Origin: Gammaproteobacteria bacterium
Lineage (GTDB): Bacteria; Pseudomonadota; Gammaproteobacteria; Chromatiales; Chromatiaceae
NCBI GenBank assembly: GCA_013041975.1
Contig: JABDQZ010000015.1
Location: 1-11,701, forward strand
Length of the DNA: 11,701 nt
Direction: 5' to 3'
The position numbers were made by a program, and so were the translations under genes. The first letter of the stretch is position 1; every line of letters starts with the position of its first letter. Positions 1-6,944 of this stretch are shown piece after piece. The notes under the pieces are model-generated. The model worked only from the letters and a program-made list of their open reading frames with translations, was not told the origin of the DNA and did not search any database.

Positions 1-1142
1 TTGTTTAACCAGCCCGTTGCAGCCGTGTTGGCAAACAGGTTCTGATCATCACCGTCCATTTTGTAAAGCCAATGTGCGGCGATGCCTGCTTCTGCTATAC
101 GATCCATTTCGGTCGTACGAATCTGTACTTCTATCGGCAGACCATGAGGCTCGAACAGTACCGTATGCAGTGACTGGTAACCATTGGCCTTGGGAATGGC
201 AATATAGTCCTTGAATTTGCCGGGCACCGGCTTGTAAAGATTATGTACCGCTCCGAGAATGCGATAACAGGTATCAACAGAATCAACAATAATTCGGAAA
301 GCATAGACATCAGCCAGTTCGCTTAAACTGACCTGTTTGTCGCGCATCTTGCGATAGATGCTACTGATGTTTTTTTCACGCCCGATGACTTGGCCCTGTA
401 ATCCTTCCTGTTCAAGACGATTCAGAATGGCCGACTCGATATGATCAACGATTTCCTTTCGGTTTCCGCGCAGGTTGCGCAAAGCCGTGTCGATCACCCG
501 GAAGCGCCACGGGTAATAAGCCTGAAAACCGAGTTTTTCCAGTTCGACACGCAAACTGTAAATACCCAGGCGACTGGCAATCGGTGCATAGATTTCCATC
601 GTCTCCCGGGCAATACGTCTCGCCTTGGCGGGTCGCATCACCCCAAGGGTGCGCATGTTGTGCAGGCGGTCAGCCAGCTTGATGAGAATCACGCGAATAT
701 CCCGCGTCATTGCCAACAGCATCTTGCGTACGTTGGCCGCCTGCATTTCAGCATGGCTTTTAAAATCGAGATGGGTCAGCTTGCTGACACCGTCAACCAG
801 TTCAGCAATTTCTTCGTCAAAGAGTTCAATCAGCTGTTCCTTGGAAGACTCGGTATCTTCAATGACATCATGGAGAATGGCAGCCATCAGGCATTTATGA
901 TCCATGCGCATTTCAGAAAGAATGCGGGCAACGGCAATCGGATGATATATATAGGGTTCGCCGGACATGCGTTTTTGTCCGGAATGGGCTTCTGCGCCAA
1001 ACAGGTAGGCACGATAGACTTCGCGTATCTGGTCGGGCAAAAGATATTCGTCAAGATCAGAACAAAAGTTACTGATCAGGTAACGAGGCTTGTTTTCATT
1101 CTCACCTGTCAGTGTAACTTGGTCAGCGAGTGTTTGCGACAC
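1..1142 (-). CDS. spoT: Bifunctional (p)ppGpp synthetase/hydrolase SpoT, N-terminal part (runs off left edge)
   Basis: Makes and hydrolyses the alarmone (p)ppGpp in the cytoplasm. 380 codons are visible; the family is usually about 700 residues, so the C-terminal TGS and ACT regulatory domains lie outside the window. The HD hydrolase domain comes first: His67 in YHP, HDVIED at 91-96 and ADRLHN at 157-162. The synthetase follows: GREK at 254-257, KFKD at 309-312, GYQSLH at 321-326 and EVQIRT at 338-343. KFKD is the basic (RxKD-like) version of the motif seen in bifunctional Rel/SpoT enzymes, not the acidic ExDD of monofunctional RelA, and the HD residues are intact. Both activities are therefore expected. 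The start is uncertain: GTG at 1142 is the first usable start after the in-frame TAG near 1200, and it has no clear Shine-Dalgarno. The gene follows rpoZ by 73 bp on the same strand, the usual spoT context. Confidence 0.96.
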   Translation of the reverse strand, partial: MSQTLADQVTLTGENENKPRYLISNFCSDLDEYLLPDQIREVYRAYLFGAEAHSGQKRMSGEPYIYHPIAVARILSEMRMDHKCLMAAILHDVIEDTESSKEQLIELFDEEIAELVDGVSKLTHLDFKSHAEMQAANVRKMLLAMTRDIRVILIKLADRLHNMRTLGVMRPAKARRIARETMEIYAPIASRLGIYSLRVELEKLGFQAYYPWRFRVIDTALRNLRGNRKEIVDHIESAILNRLEQEGLQGQVIGREKNISSIYRKMRDKQVSLSELADVYAFRIIVDSVDTCYRILGAVHNLYKPVPGKFKDYIAIPKANGYQSLHTVLFEPHGLPIEVQIRTTEMDRIAEAGIAAHWLYKMDGDDQNLFANTAATGWLN

Positions 1143-1215
1143 TGTGTTCGGGTACCAATAATCAATCGATACCTGAACAATACCCGGAATCTGTCCAGGC
1201 TAAAAGTGGTTTTGT

Positions 1216-1512
1216 TTACTCGGCAACAGAAGGAGGTGGAACAGTACTCGCACCGCCGAGATCGGCTTCGAGAGCAGCGGCCAGTTCATCATCAACTGAC
1301 ATTACCTCTACTTCAGGCTCTTCAACCGTTTGATCAGTGATCAGGCCTTCAGCGATTTCCCTCAACGCAACTACAGTCGCCTTGTCATTTTCCCAGGGAA
1401 CCAGCGGCTCAACACCGTTGACAAGTTGACGCGCCCTTTTGGTCGCCAGTAATACCAGGTCAAAACGGTTATCAACATGATCCAGACAATCTTCAATGGT
1501 TACGCGTGCCAT
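1216..1512 (-). CDS. rpoZ: DNA-directed RNA polymerase omega subunit
   Basis: Small core RNA polymerase subunit that helps assemble beta' and, in proteobacteria, forms part of a ppGpp binding site. The 98-residue protein opens with the family hallmark MARVTIEDCL, then VDNRFDLVLLATKRARQL (residues 13-30), and has an acidic, Pro-rich tail from about residue 65. The E. coli protein is 91 residues, so the length is normal with a slightly longer tail. The ATG is fixed by homology. The leader just before it is T-rich and has no good Shine-Dalgarno. It sits between gmk (78 bp upstream) and spoT (73 bp downstream), a classic gammaproteobacterial trio linking RNA polymerase to alarmone metabolism. Confidence 0.96.
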   Translation of the reverse strand: MARVTIEDCLDHVDNRFDLVLLATKRARQLVNGVEPLVPWENDKATVVALREIAEGLITDQTVEEPEVEVMSVDDELAAALEADLGGASTVPPPSVAE

Positions 1513-1558
1513 ACTAAAAAACCCGAAAAAAAGTTAGAAATAAATAAACAGGAGGCGA

Positions 1559-1588
1559 ATTCTACGACAAACAACGACTTTACGCCAA
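1559..1588 (-). promoter_or_regulatory. Candidate sigma70 promoter for rpoZ(-spoT)
   Basis: On the minus strand TTGGCG (1588-1583) is followed after 18 bp by TAGAAT (1564-1559). These match 4/6 and 5/6 of the sigma70 hexamers. It lies between the gmk stop and the rpoZ start, so it would drive rpoZ and spoT separately from gmk, with a leader of about 40 nt. This is by eye only. Confidence 0.35.
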
Positions 1589-1590
1589 CC

Positions 1591-2202
1591 TCAGGCCAAC
1601 AAGCCGTGTAATTTTTCCTCTTCGACGATGCTGACGCGGTCGATTTGCAGACGATTGGCAGTGAAAATGGACTTTAAATCCCGCAATGCGATTTCAAAAT
1701 CATCATTGAAAACCAGGTAATCATATTCAGGATAATGGGAAAGTTCACTTCTGGCCTGTTGCATACGCTTGATGATGACTGCTTCAGCATCCTGACCGCG
1801 GTTGCCAAGACGCTCACGCAGCGCCTCTACACTGGGAGGAAGAATAAAGATGGAAACAGTACCTGGTAGACGTTTTCTGATTTGCTGGGCTCCCTGCCAG
1901 TCAATTTCCAGAATCACATCCTGTCCCTGTTCCAGCTGGGCATTAATACCAGCTTCAGAGGTGCCATAATAATTATCAAAAACCTTTGCAGATTCCAGAA
2001 AAGTGCCTTTTTCAAGCTCAGCCTCGAAGGTTTCCAAAGAAACAAAATGATAATGCACACCATCCGTTTCTCCTTCTCTGGAGGCCCGTGTGGTATGGGA
2101 AACCGACAAACTGAGTGAATCGTCTTCCGGCACCAGGCGTGAAAGCAGACTGGTTTTTCCAGCACCGGAAGGCGCAGATACGATATAGAGTTTGCCCGGC
2201 AT
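1591..2202 (-). CDS. gmk: Guanylate kinase
   Basis: ATP-dependent phosphorylation of GMP to GDP, a step in making GTP and so the precursor of (p)ppGpp. The 203-residue protein matches the usual length of about 205. It has the P-loop SAPSGAGKTSLL (residues 9-20), the GMP-binding stretch SVSHTTRASREGE, the core motif LEIDWQGAQQIR, and YDYLVFND near the C-terminus. The reading frame stays open to 2301, but the start at 2202 is preferred. It gives MPGKLYIVSAPSG as in the family, is preceded by GAGG (2211-2208) five bases away, and the extra 33 codons would be a hydrophobic stretch not found in Gmk. In many gammaproteobacteria gmk is next to yicC. Here the frd operon lies between them, and gmk has its own candidate promoter. 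Confidence 0.97.
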   Translation of the reverse strand: MPGKLYIVSAPSGAGKTSLLSRLVPEDDSLSLSVSHTTRASREGETDGVHYHFVSLETFEAELEKGTFLESAKVFDNYYGTSEAGINAQLEQGQDVILEIDWQGAQQIRKRLPGTVSIFILPPSVEALRERLGNRGQDAEAVIIKRMQQARSELSHYPEYDYLVFNDDFEIALRDLKSIFTANRLQIDRVSIVEEEKLHGLLA

Positions 2203-2233
2203 AGAAACCTCATTGAAAAACACGAAAACACAA

Positions 2234-2265
2234 ATTAGAAGCGCAAACTTTATGCTACCTGTCAA
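2234..2265 (-). promoter_or_regulatory. Candidate promoter for gmk
   Basis: A perfect -35 hexamer TTGACA (2265-2260) is followed by TCTAAT (2239-2234), a 5/6 match to the -10, in the 145 bp gap between frdB and gmk. The spacer is 20 bp, longer than ideal. The intact -35 and position about 32 bp ahead of the gmk start make it the best promoter-like site in this gap. Confidence 0.35.
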
Positions 2266-2321
2266 TAAAATTCCAGAGCAGGCTTGCGACGGGTGGCCCA
2301 TAGATGACTGCCGACATCAGG

Positions 2322-2335
2322 AATAGCCCGCTATT
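2322..2335 (-). repeat. Short perfect inverted repeat after frdB
   Basis: AATAGC and GCTATT flank two bases 12 bp after the frdB stop, which folds as a 5 bp stem with a CGGG tetraloop on the minus-strand RNA. No run of T follows, so it is not a standard intrinsic terminator. It may act as a 3' stabilising hairpin or be chance. Confidence 0.25.
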
Positions 2336-2347
2336 TACTTTGACAAG

Positions 2348-3094
2348 TTATTTCAAAGCAACTTTTAACATCTGTCGTCGCAGAAAAGCGATCTGTGTCT
2401 GTAAAGGTAAGGATTTTGGACAAACGTCGTGGCAGCCCAGTAATGACATGCAACCAAAAATCCCGTCATCATCTCCCACCAGTTGATAATAATCGTCATC
2501 ATCACGATTATCCCTTGGATCAAGTCTGAAGCGGGCAATCTGGTTTAAGCCAACGGCACCAACAAAGTCTTCCCGCATATGCATAGTGCCGCAACCAGCA
2601 ATACAACAACCACACTCGATACAGCGTTCAAGCTCGTAAAGCTGCTCTGCCTTTTCAGGCTCCATCGGTGCTTCCAGTGCGCACAGGTCGGTCGATTGCT
2701 GATCATGAATCCATGTTTCCAGGCGTTCAGACATGCCGCGCATCCATTTGCCCGTATTGACTGAAAGGTCACCTATCAGTTCAAAACCTGGTAAAGGAGC
2801 CAGATTTATGGTCGGGGGCAGGTCCCTTGTCAGTGTGCGGCAAGCCAGTCCCGGGCGACCATTAATCAACATACCGCAACTGCCACAGATACCGGCTCTA
2901 CAGACGAAATCAAACTGCAATGAAGGATCCAATGTATCACGTATTTCATTGAGCGCCAGAAACAGGGTCATACCGGCAGCTTCTTCGAGCTCAAAGCGCT
3001 GCATATAGGGTTGGTTGTTTTGTTGCTGAGGGTTACAACGCAAAATGTTAATAGTGAGCTGACGGCCTTTGTTAGTGTTTTGTGACTCGTTCAA
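2348..3094 (-). CDS. frdB: Fumarate reductase iron-sulfur subunit (Wolinella-type FrdB)
   Basis: Carries electrons from the membrane dihaem cytochrome b to the flavin of FrdA, through [2Fe-2S], [4Fe-4S] and [3Fe-4S] clusters. Numbered from the TTG at 3094 (248 residues), Cys65, 70, 73 and 85 bind the 2Fe cluster (motif CRAGICGSCG). Cys158, 161, 164 and 225 bind the 4Fe cluster, and Cys168, 215 and 221 the 3Fe cluster (motifs CIECGCC and CHDVCP). The text resembles the W. succinogenes protein closely (for example MREDFVGA, GDDDGIFGCM). Start: the frame is open to an ATG at 3124, but the TTG at 3094 is preferred. It overlaps the frdA stop as TTGA and has GGGAGGAGG (3106-3098) just upstream, giving a length near the W. 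succinogenes 239. Last gene of frdCAB. Confidence 0.94.
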   Translation of the reverse strand: MNESQNTNKGRQLTINILRCNPQQQNNQPYMQRFELEEAAGMTLFLALNEIRDTLDPSLQFDFVCRAGICGSCGMLINGRPGLACRTLTRDLPPTINLAPLPGFELIGDLSVNTGKWMRGMSERLETWIHDQQSTDLCALEAPMEPEKAEQLYELERCIECGCCIAGCGTMHMREDFVGAVGLNQIARFRLDPRDNRDDDDYYQLVGDDDGIFGCMSLLGCHDVCPKSLPLQTQIAFLRRQMLKVALK

Positions 3095-5070
3095 GACCCT
3101 CCTCCCAAACGCTGATTCCCACATCTAAACATTTCCGGCAGCAAATGCTGATAAGGCATTAACGCATTTTGAATCGCCGTGTTGTCTGCACCAGTCAACT
3201 GTTGTCGGATGCGCTCTATTTCAGCCTCTCGCAAAGTGGTATTCGGATGATCGATATAATCCCGGGCACCATAACCACGCCATCCAGGCGGCATTTCCAT
3301 TTGCATGATATCCAGTTCCTCGTAATCCAGCTGGGGCAGGTCAGCATCCGGGTCCTGCCAACGGGCCAGGGTACGCTTCAACCACTGCGCATCATTTCTC
3401 TGTGGATAATCATTACGGAAGTGGGCACCTCGACTTTCGGTACGCTGCAATGCTCCATAGGCCACACACAGCGCAAGCTTCAACATACGCGGCACACGAT
3501 AGGCATTGACCAGTTCAGGATTGGCGGTTTTATGCTTAACCCTGACACCTATATTACGACTGCGCCTTAGCAGGTTCTGCAACTCGTCAACAGCCTCCTC
3601 CAGTTTTTCACCATCGCGGAAAATACCGACCTTGTCGGTCATAATATCCTTCATGCGATTACCCAGTTGCAAAGCCGATTCCTTTCCTCTGCCACTGGTC
3701 AGCATGTTTATGGCATCAACCTGCTGTTTCCAGAATTGCTTGACCAGGCTGGTGGAAACATTCAGTTCATTGGCGGCATCATCACAAAAATCAGCAATAT
3801 TTTCCCCAACAATCATGCCGGCAACCACGGTCTCAGCAACTGAATTGCCGCCCAGGCGATTAAAGCCGTGCATATCCCAGCAGGCAGCCTCGCCGCAGGC
3901 AAAAAGACCTCGCAGCCCGCTACTTTCGCCACGATGGTCAGTACGCACACCGCCCATCGAATAATGTTGAGCCGGGCGTACGGCGATCAGTTCATGAACC
4001 GGATCAACACCGAGAAAATGTCCACATATCTCGTATACTTCGCGCAGATTACGTTTGATATGCTTTTCGCCCAGCAACCTGATATCGAGCCACAGGTGTT
4101 CACCATACCGGGACTTGGCAGCATGCCCCTGGGCAATGTGATATTCCATATGTCGTGATACAACATCCCTTGAAGCCAGTTCTTTTTTATCGGGTTCGTA
4201 TTGCGGCATAAAACGGTTAAGTTCACCATCCAGCAACAAACCACCATCGCCCCTTGCCCCTTCGGTAACCAGAATACCAGCCGGAAAAATTCCCGTCGGA
4301 TGAAACTGCACGGCTTCCATGTTACCCAGTGTGGCAAGGCCGGTTTCCAGAGCTATGGCCGCCCCCATGCCTTCGTTGATAACAGCATTGGTAGAAACGC
4401 GGTAAATGCGCCCAAAGCCACCTGTCGCAATAACAGTGGCCTTGGCCACGTAAGCAACAAGTTCACCGGTAATAAGATTACGCACAATGGCACCAAGACA
4501 ACGATCACCATCATGGATCAATGACATTGCCTCCATGCGTTCGTGTACCGGTATCTGCTGAGTAATCGCCTGGTTACTCACCGCGTAAAGCATGGAATGA
4601 CCTGTACCATCGGATACGTAGCAAGTGCGCCACTTATGTGTACCACCAAAATTACGTGCGGTAATCAGGCCATGTGCCTCATCCTTTTCCTCAATAGTGA
4701 CCTTCTTGCCGTTTATCACCACTTCGTGTTCGCCACTTTCCACCCTGTTCCATGGCACCCCCCAGGCAGCCAGTTCACGCACGGCCTTCGGTGCCGTATC
4801 GACAAACATGCGGACAACCTGCTGGTCTGCTCCCCAGTCACTTCCCTTGATGGTGTCAGCGAAATGTACGTCCTCATTATCGCCCTCACCCATGATGGCA
4901 TTGGCCAGACTTGCCTGCATCCCGCCCTGGGCAGCAGCTGAATGAGAGCGCTTGGCCGGAACCAGGCTAAGGATGATCACTTCATGCCCCCGCCGCCTGG
5001 CGCCAATGGCTGCGCGCTGACCAGCCAGACCGCCACCAATCACCAGAACATCGGTATAGATTATTTTCAT
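3091..5070 (-). CDS. frdA: Fumarate reductase flavoprotein subunit (Wolinella-type FrdA)
   Basis: Catalytic subunit that reduces fumarate to succinate (or the reverse) at a covalently bound FAD on the cytoplasmic face of the membrane. The 659 residues compare with 656 in W. succinogenes, and similarity from memory runs end to end. Visible: the FAD dinucleotide fold VIGGGLAGQRAA (9-20), His43 in KRSHSAAAQGG as the covalent flavin ligand, His257 in QFHPT, the catalytic Arg301 in ASRDVVSR, His369 in QHYSMGG, and Arg405 in FNRLGGNS. These match the substrate-site residues known for the W. succinogenes enzyme, all intact. The ATG overlaps the frdC stop as ATGA, so translation is probably coupled. 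The ribosome site is weak. Direction in the cell cannot be read from sequence; homologues in Geobacter work both ways. Confidence 0.95.
   Translation of the reverse strand: MKIIYTDVLVIGGGLAGQRAAIGARRRGHEVIILSLVPAKRSHSAAAQGGMQASLANAIMGEGDNEDVHFADTIKGSDWGADQQVVRMFVDTAPKAVRELAAWGVPWNRVESGEHEVVINGKKVTIEEKDEAHGLITARNFGGTHKWRTCYVSDGTGHSMLYAVSNQAITQQIPVHERMEAMSLIHDGDRCLGAIVRNLITGELVAYVAKATVIATGGFGRIYRVSTNAVINEGMGAAIALETGLATLGNMEAVQFHPTGIFPAGILVTEGARGDGGLLLDGELNRFMPQYEPDKKELASRDVVSRHMEYHIAQGHAAKSRYGEHLWLDIRLLGEKHIKRNLREVYEICGHFLGVDPVHELIAVRPAQHYSMGGVRTDHRGESSGLRGLFACGEAACWDMHGFNRLGGNSVAETVVAGMIVGENIADFCDDAANELNVSTSLVKQFWKQQVDAINMLTSGRGKESALQLGNRMKDIMTDKVGIFRDGEKLEEAVDELQNLLRRSRNIGVRVKHKTANPELVNAYRVPRMLKLALCVAYGALQRTESRGAHFRNDYPQRNDAQWLKRTLARWQDPDADLPQLDYEELDIMQMEMPPGWRGYGARDYIDHPNTTLREAEIERIRQQLTGADNTAIQNALMPYQHLLPEMFRCGNQRLGGGS
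3098..3106 (-). promoter_or_regulatory. Strong ribosome binding site that fixes a TTG start for frdB
   Basis: GGGAGGAGG ends three bases before the TTG at 3094, and its GGGAGG core is six bases away. It lies inside the last codons of frdA (Leu-Gly-Gly-Gly-Ser). It supports the TTG start over the upstream in-frame ATG at 3124, which lies too far into frdA to use it. Confidence 0.7.
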
Positions 5071-5861
5071 GTCGTTCGTCCCGGACTTTTCATAGGGTCC
5101 GACAGATGACCGGATGGCTGTGGGTGATAACGTTCACCGGCCCTGTCCTGGTGCTCGATACCAATCTTGACATAGGCAGCAAGCGTCAATAAGCCCAGTA
5201 CCAGGAAAAAGACCGTGATACCCCACTTTAAAACACCCAGTCTGCGTCGTCCCTGGTTGGCATCCTTACCCTGCAACCAACCCCATTTTATGGCAAGACG
5301 GTACAGACCAATACTGCCGTGCAATTCGACAGCCAGTAACAAAAGCAGGTAAACCGGCCACATATTGCCTGTCCATATTCTGTCTGAAGAAGCATAAGGG
5401 CCAATCTCAGCAGGATTTGTCAGCATGAAAAAAAGATGGGCTGAACCAAGAAAAAACAGTGCGAAACCGGTATAGACCTGTACAAACCACAAGCTGGTGT
5501 CCTGGTGTTTTAACCCGGCCTTATGAGACAAAAAAACCTTGTACTGCCGATAGCTGGACGGAAATTTCCGCATAGCCAGAAATGCATGCAGCATAAACAG
5601 CAATAACACACCAGCCACAGCAATGGATACGATCCAGGGATAAGACCTGCCCAGCAGATAATAGCCTTCAAATGTTTTGGTCACCGTATACATGGCATCT
5701 TTGCCGAGCAGAATCGATGAAACAAAAAACATGTGTGCCCACATGAACAAAGCTAACAGCAAACCTGACAGGCTTTGAGTTAAATCCATTATCGCAGGAA
5801 TACCATTGTTTGCAGAACAGCTGTCAGACACCTCATCTACTTTCAGAGCTTTACGCTTCAT
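5067..5861 (-). CDS. frdC: Fumarate reductase dihaem cytochrome b subunit (Wolinella-type FrdC)
   Basis: Membrane anchor that oxidises menaquinol and passes electrons through two b haems to FrdB. The 264-residue protein has five hydrophobic helices at about 27-52, 74-96, 124-148, 166-191 and 208-232. Four histidines, 43, 92, 142 and 181, line up one place off the W. succinogenes haem ligands 44, 93, 143 and 182. Glu65 matches its quinol-site Glu66, and Glu179 matches Glu180 of the transmembrane proton path (E-pathway). Stretches such as FLAMRKFP and AVELHGSIGLYRLA are near identical to that protein. AGGTG (5871-5867) sits five bases before the ATG. First gene of frdCAB, 151 bp after yicC. I saw no FNR-like box upstream. 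This single five-helix subunit rules out the E. coli type, which has two small haem-free anchors. Confidence 0.95.
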   Translation of the reverse strand: MKRKALKVDEVSDSCSANNGIPAIMDLTQSLSGLLLALFMWAHMFFVSSILLGKDAMYTVTKTFEGYYLLGRSYPWIVSIAVAGVLLLFMLHAFLAMRKFPSSYRQYKVFLSHKAGLKHQDTSLWFVQVYTGFALFFLGSAHLFFMLTNPAEIGPYASSDRIWTGNMWPVYLLLLLAVELHGSIGLYRLAIKWGWLQGKDANQGRRRLGVLKWGITVFFLVLGLLTLAAYVKIGIEHQDRAGERYHPQPSGHLSDPMKSPGRTT

Positions 5862-5941
5862 AATTACACCTGATCATAACAAACCCGCAAACAAATCATT
5901 TTATTAGCGGCAAAATAATAGGGTTAGCCTAGATGGTCCCG

Positions 5942-5967
5942 ATGAGCCACAGTAAGTGACAGCTCAT
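5942..5967 (-). repeat. Hairpin in the yicC-frdC intergenic region
   Basis: On the minus-strand RNA, ATGAGC pairs with GCTCAT, and an inner CAC-GTG pair stacks on it, giving about nine base pairs with a three-base bulge and a TTACT loop. It lies 45 bases after the yicC stop and 80 bases before frdC. No T tract follows, so it is not a clear rho-independent terminator. It could be an RNA processing or leader structure, or an operator. Elsewhere in 5862-6012 I see a TTGACG hexamer just after the yicC stop but no convincing -10 partner. Confidence 0.35.
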
Positions 5968-6012
5968 TGAGTTGGATATGAATAATTCCTCAGATGGCTG
6001 CGTCAACCAGCG

Positions 6013-6876
6013 CTACTCTATATTCTGTATCTGCTCGCGCATCTGTTCGATCAACACCTTCATTTCAACCGATGCCTGCGTGGTCACTGTATCTGCAGAT
6101 TTTGATCCCAGCGTGTTGGCTTCACGGTTGAGTTCCTGCATCAGAAAATCAAGACGGCGGCCAATCGGTTTGTTTTGGGTCAGGGTACGCGCCACTTCCG
6201 TCAGGTGGGTTTTCAAACGATCCATTTCTTCATCAACATCGAGTCGCTGTGCCAGGATCACCATTTCCTGTTCGACCCGGGCATCATCAAGATCGTCAAA
6301 TTCTGCCATTTTAGCCTGTAACCGTTGACGCAATGCGGCAACGACTTCCGGCATTCGCTGTTTGGCAACTTCAACCTGCTCGCCCATATCGTCAATACGC
6401 TGTTCTATCAGTTTGCCCAGTTGTTGTCCTTCACGCTCACGGGCTTCCACCAGACCGGACAGGGTTTTATCCAGCAGTTCTACTGCCTGTTTCTGGATTT
6501 CCCCGCTATCCACGGGTTCTGCATCCAGCACACCCGGCCAGCGCATCACCTCACTGATACTCAGCCTTGCTTCTGAATGCAACAGATGCCCCACCTTGCG
6601 CGAAGCCTCTACCAGCTCACTCACCAGTGCTTCGTTAACGTTGATAGAAGATGGCGCCAGACCTGCATTTTTGTATCTCAATCCGCATTCAACCTTGCCG
6701 CGCGATAACGCTTTACCGACTTTTTCACGCACCACTGGCTCGAGTGCCCGCAACTCTTCAGGCAAGCGAACAAAAACTTCAAGATACCTGTGATTGACGG
6801 AACGCACCTCCCAGATAAATTCTCCAATTTCCGAACGAAACTCTTCCCTGGCAAATGCCGTCATGCTTTTAATCAT
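6013..6876 (-). CDS. yicC: YicC-family endoribonuclease
   Basis: Cytoplasmic RNA endonuclease of the YicC/YloC family; the E. coli protein is linked to turnover of the small RNA RyhB with PNPase. At 287 residues it equals the E. coli length. The N-terminal YicC domain runs about 1-155 (MIKSMTAFAR, WEVRSVNHRYLEVFVRLPEE, SRGKVECGLRY) and the C-terminal DUF1732 domain about 200-287 (QEMVILAQRLDVDEEMDRLKTH, GRRLDFLMQE, then the conserved ending LIEQMREQIQNIE). A TTG at 6888 is in frame four codons earlier, but the ATG at 6876 gives the standard family start. Only a weak GGA lies upstream. It is divergent from the kinase gene across 49 bp. In Pseudomonas yicC lies next to gmk and rph; here frdCAB separates it from gmk and two signalling genes separate it from rph. 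Confidence 0.95.
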   Translation of the reverse strand: MIKSMTAFAREEFRSEIGEFIWEVRSVNHRYLEVFVRLPEELRALEPVVREKVGKALSRGKVECGLRYKNAGLAPSSINVNEALVSELVEASRKVGHLLHSEARLSISEVMRWPGVLDAEPVDSGEIQKQAVELLDKTLSGLVEAREREGQQLGKLIEQRIDDMGEQVEVAKQRMPEVVAALRQRLQAKMAEFDDLDDARVEQEMVILAQRLDVDEEMDRLKTHLTEVARTLTQNKPIGRRLDFLMQELNREANTLGSKSADTVTTQASVEMKVLIEQMREQIQNIE

Positions 6877-6912
6877 TCGCTTTTCCAATTAAGGTTATTG
6901 CCTGTCATGACG

Positions 6913-6927
6913 ATACTATAACAGTAT
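6913..6927. repeat. Inverted repeat overlapping the kinase start codon
   Basis: ATACT (6913-6917) and AGTAT (6923-6927) are a perfect inverted repeat around ATAAC, and the second arm covers the first two bases of the kinase ATG at 6926. The same bases hold the -10-like boxes for both directions (TACTAT/TATAAC on plus, TATAGT on minus). An 8 bp palindrome GTCATGAC lies just upstream at 6904-6911. The site could be an operator or an initiation-region hairpin, but five-base arms are short. Confidence 0.3.
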
Positions 6928-6944
6928 GAGTGATTTACCCCCAA
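6915..6944 (-). promoter_or_regulatory. Candidate promoter for yicC
   Basis: TATAGT (6920-6915), a 5/6 match to the -10, lies 39 bases before the yicC ATG, with a weak -35 TTGGGG (6944-6939) after an 18 bp spacer. The -35 falls inside the first codons of the divergent kinase gene, so transcription of the two genes may interfere. Confidence 0.3.

Noticed and set aside
441..1340. 299-codon open frame on the plus strand
   Set aside because: Lies antisense to spoT and the end of rpoZ, whose minus-strand products match their families residue by residue. The plus-strand product has no recognisable motif.
2203..2301. 33-codon N-terminal extension of gmk with a hydrophobic stretch
   Set aside because: Gmk homologues start at the MPGKLYIV-like sequence. 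A ribosome site sits at 2208-2211, and the candidate gmk promoter lies inside the extension.
3095..3124. ATG start for frdB at 3124
   Set aside because: It would overlap frdA by 34 bases with no ribosome site, and adds residues absent from homologues. The TTG at 3094 has a strong site and a TTGA overlap.
3169..4941. Several plus-strand open frames of 90-150 codons across frdA, and similar ones across yicC (6325-6793)
   Set aside because: They are antisense shadows of well-supported genes, and their translations show no family motifs.
5862..5940. Possible FNR/ANR box upstream of frdC (around TGATCA at 5871-5876)
   Set aside because: Only a short TGATCA palindrome is there. The TTGAT and ATCAA half-sites with four-base spacing are absent.
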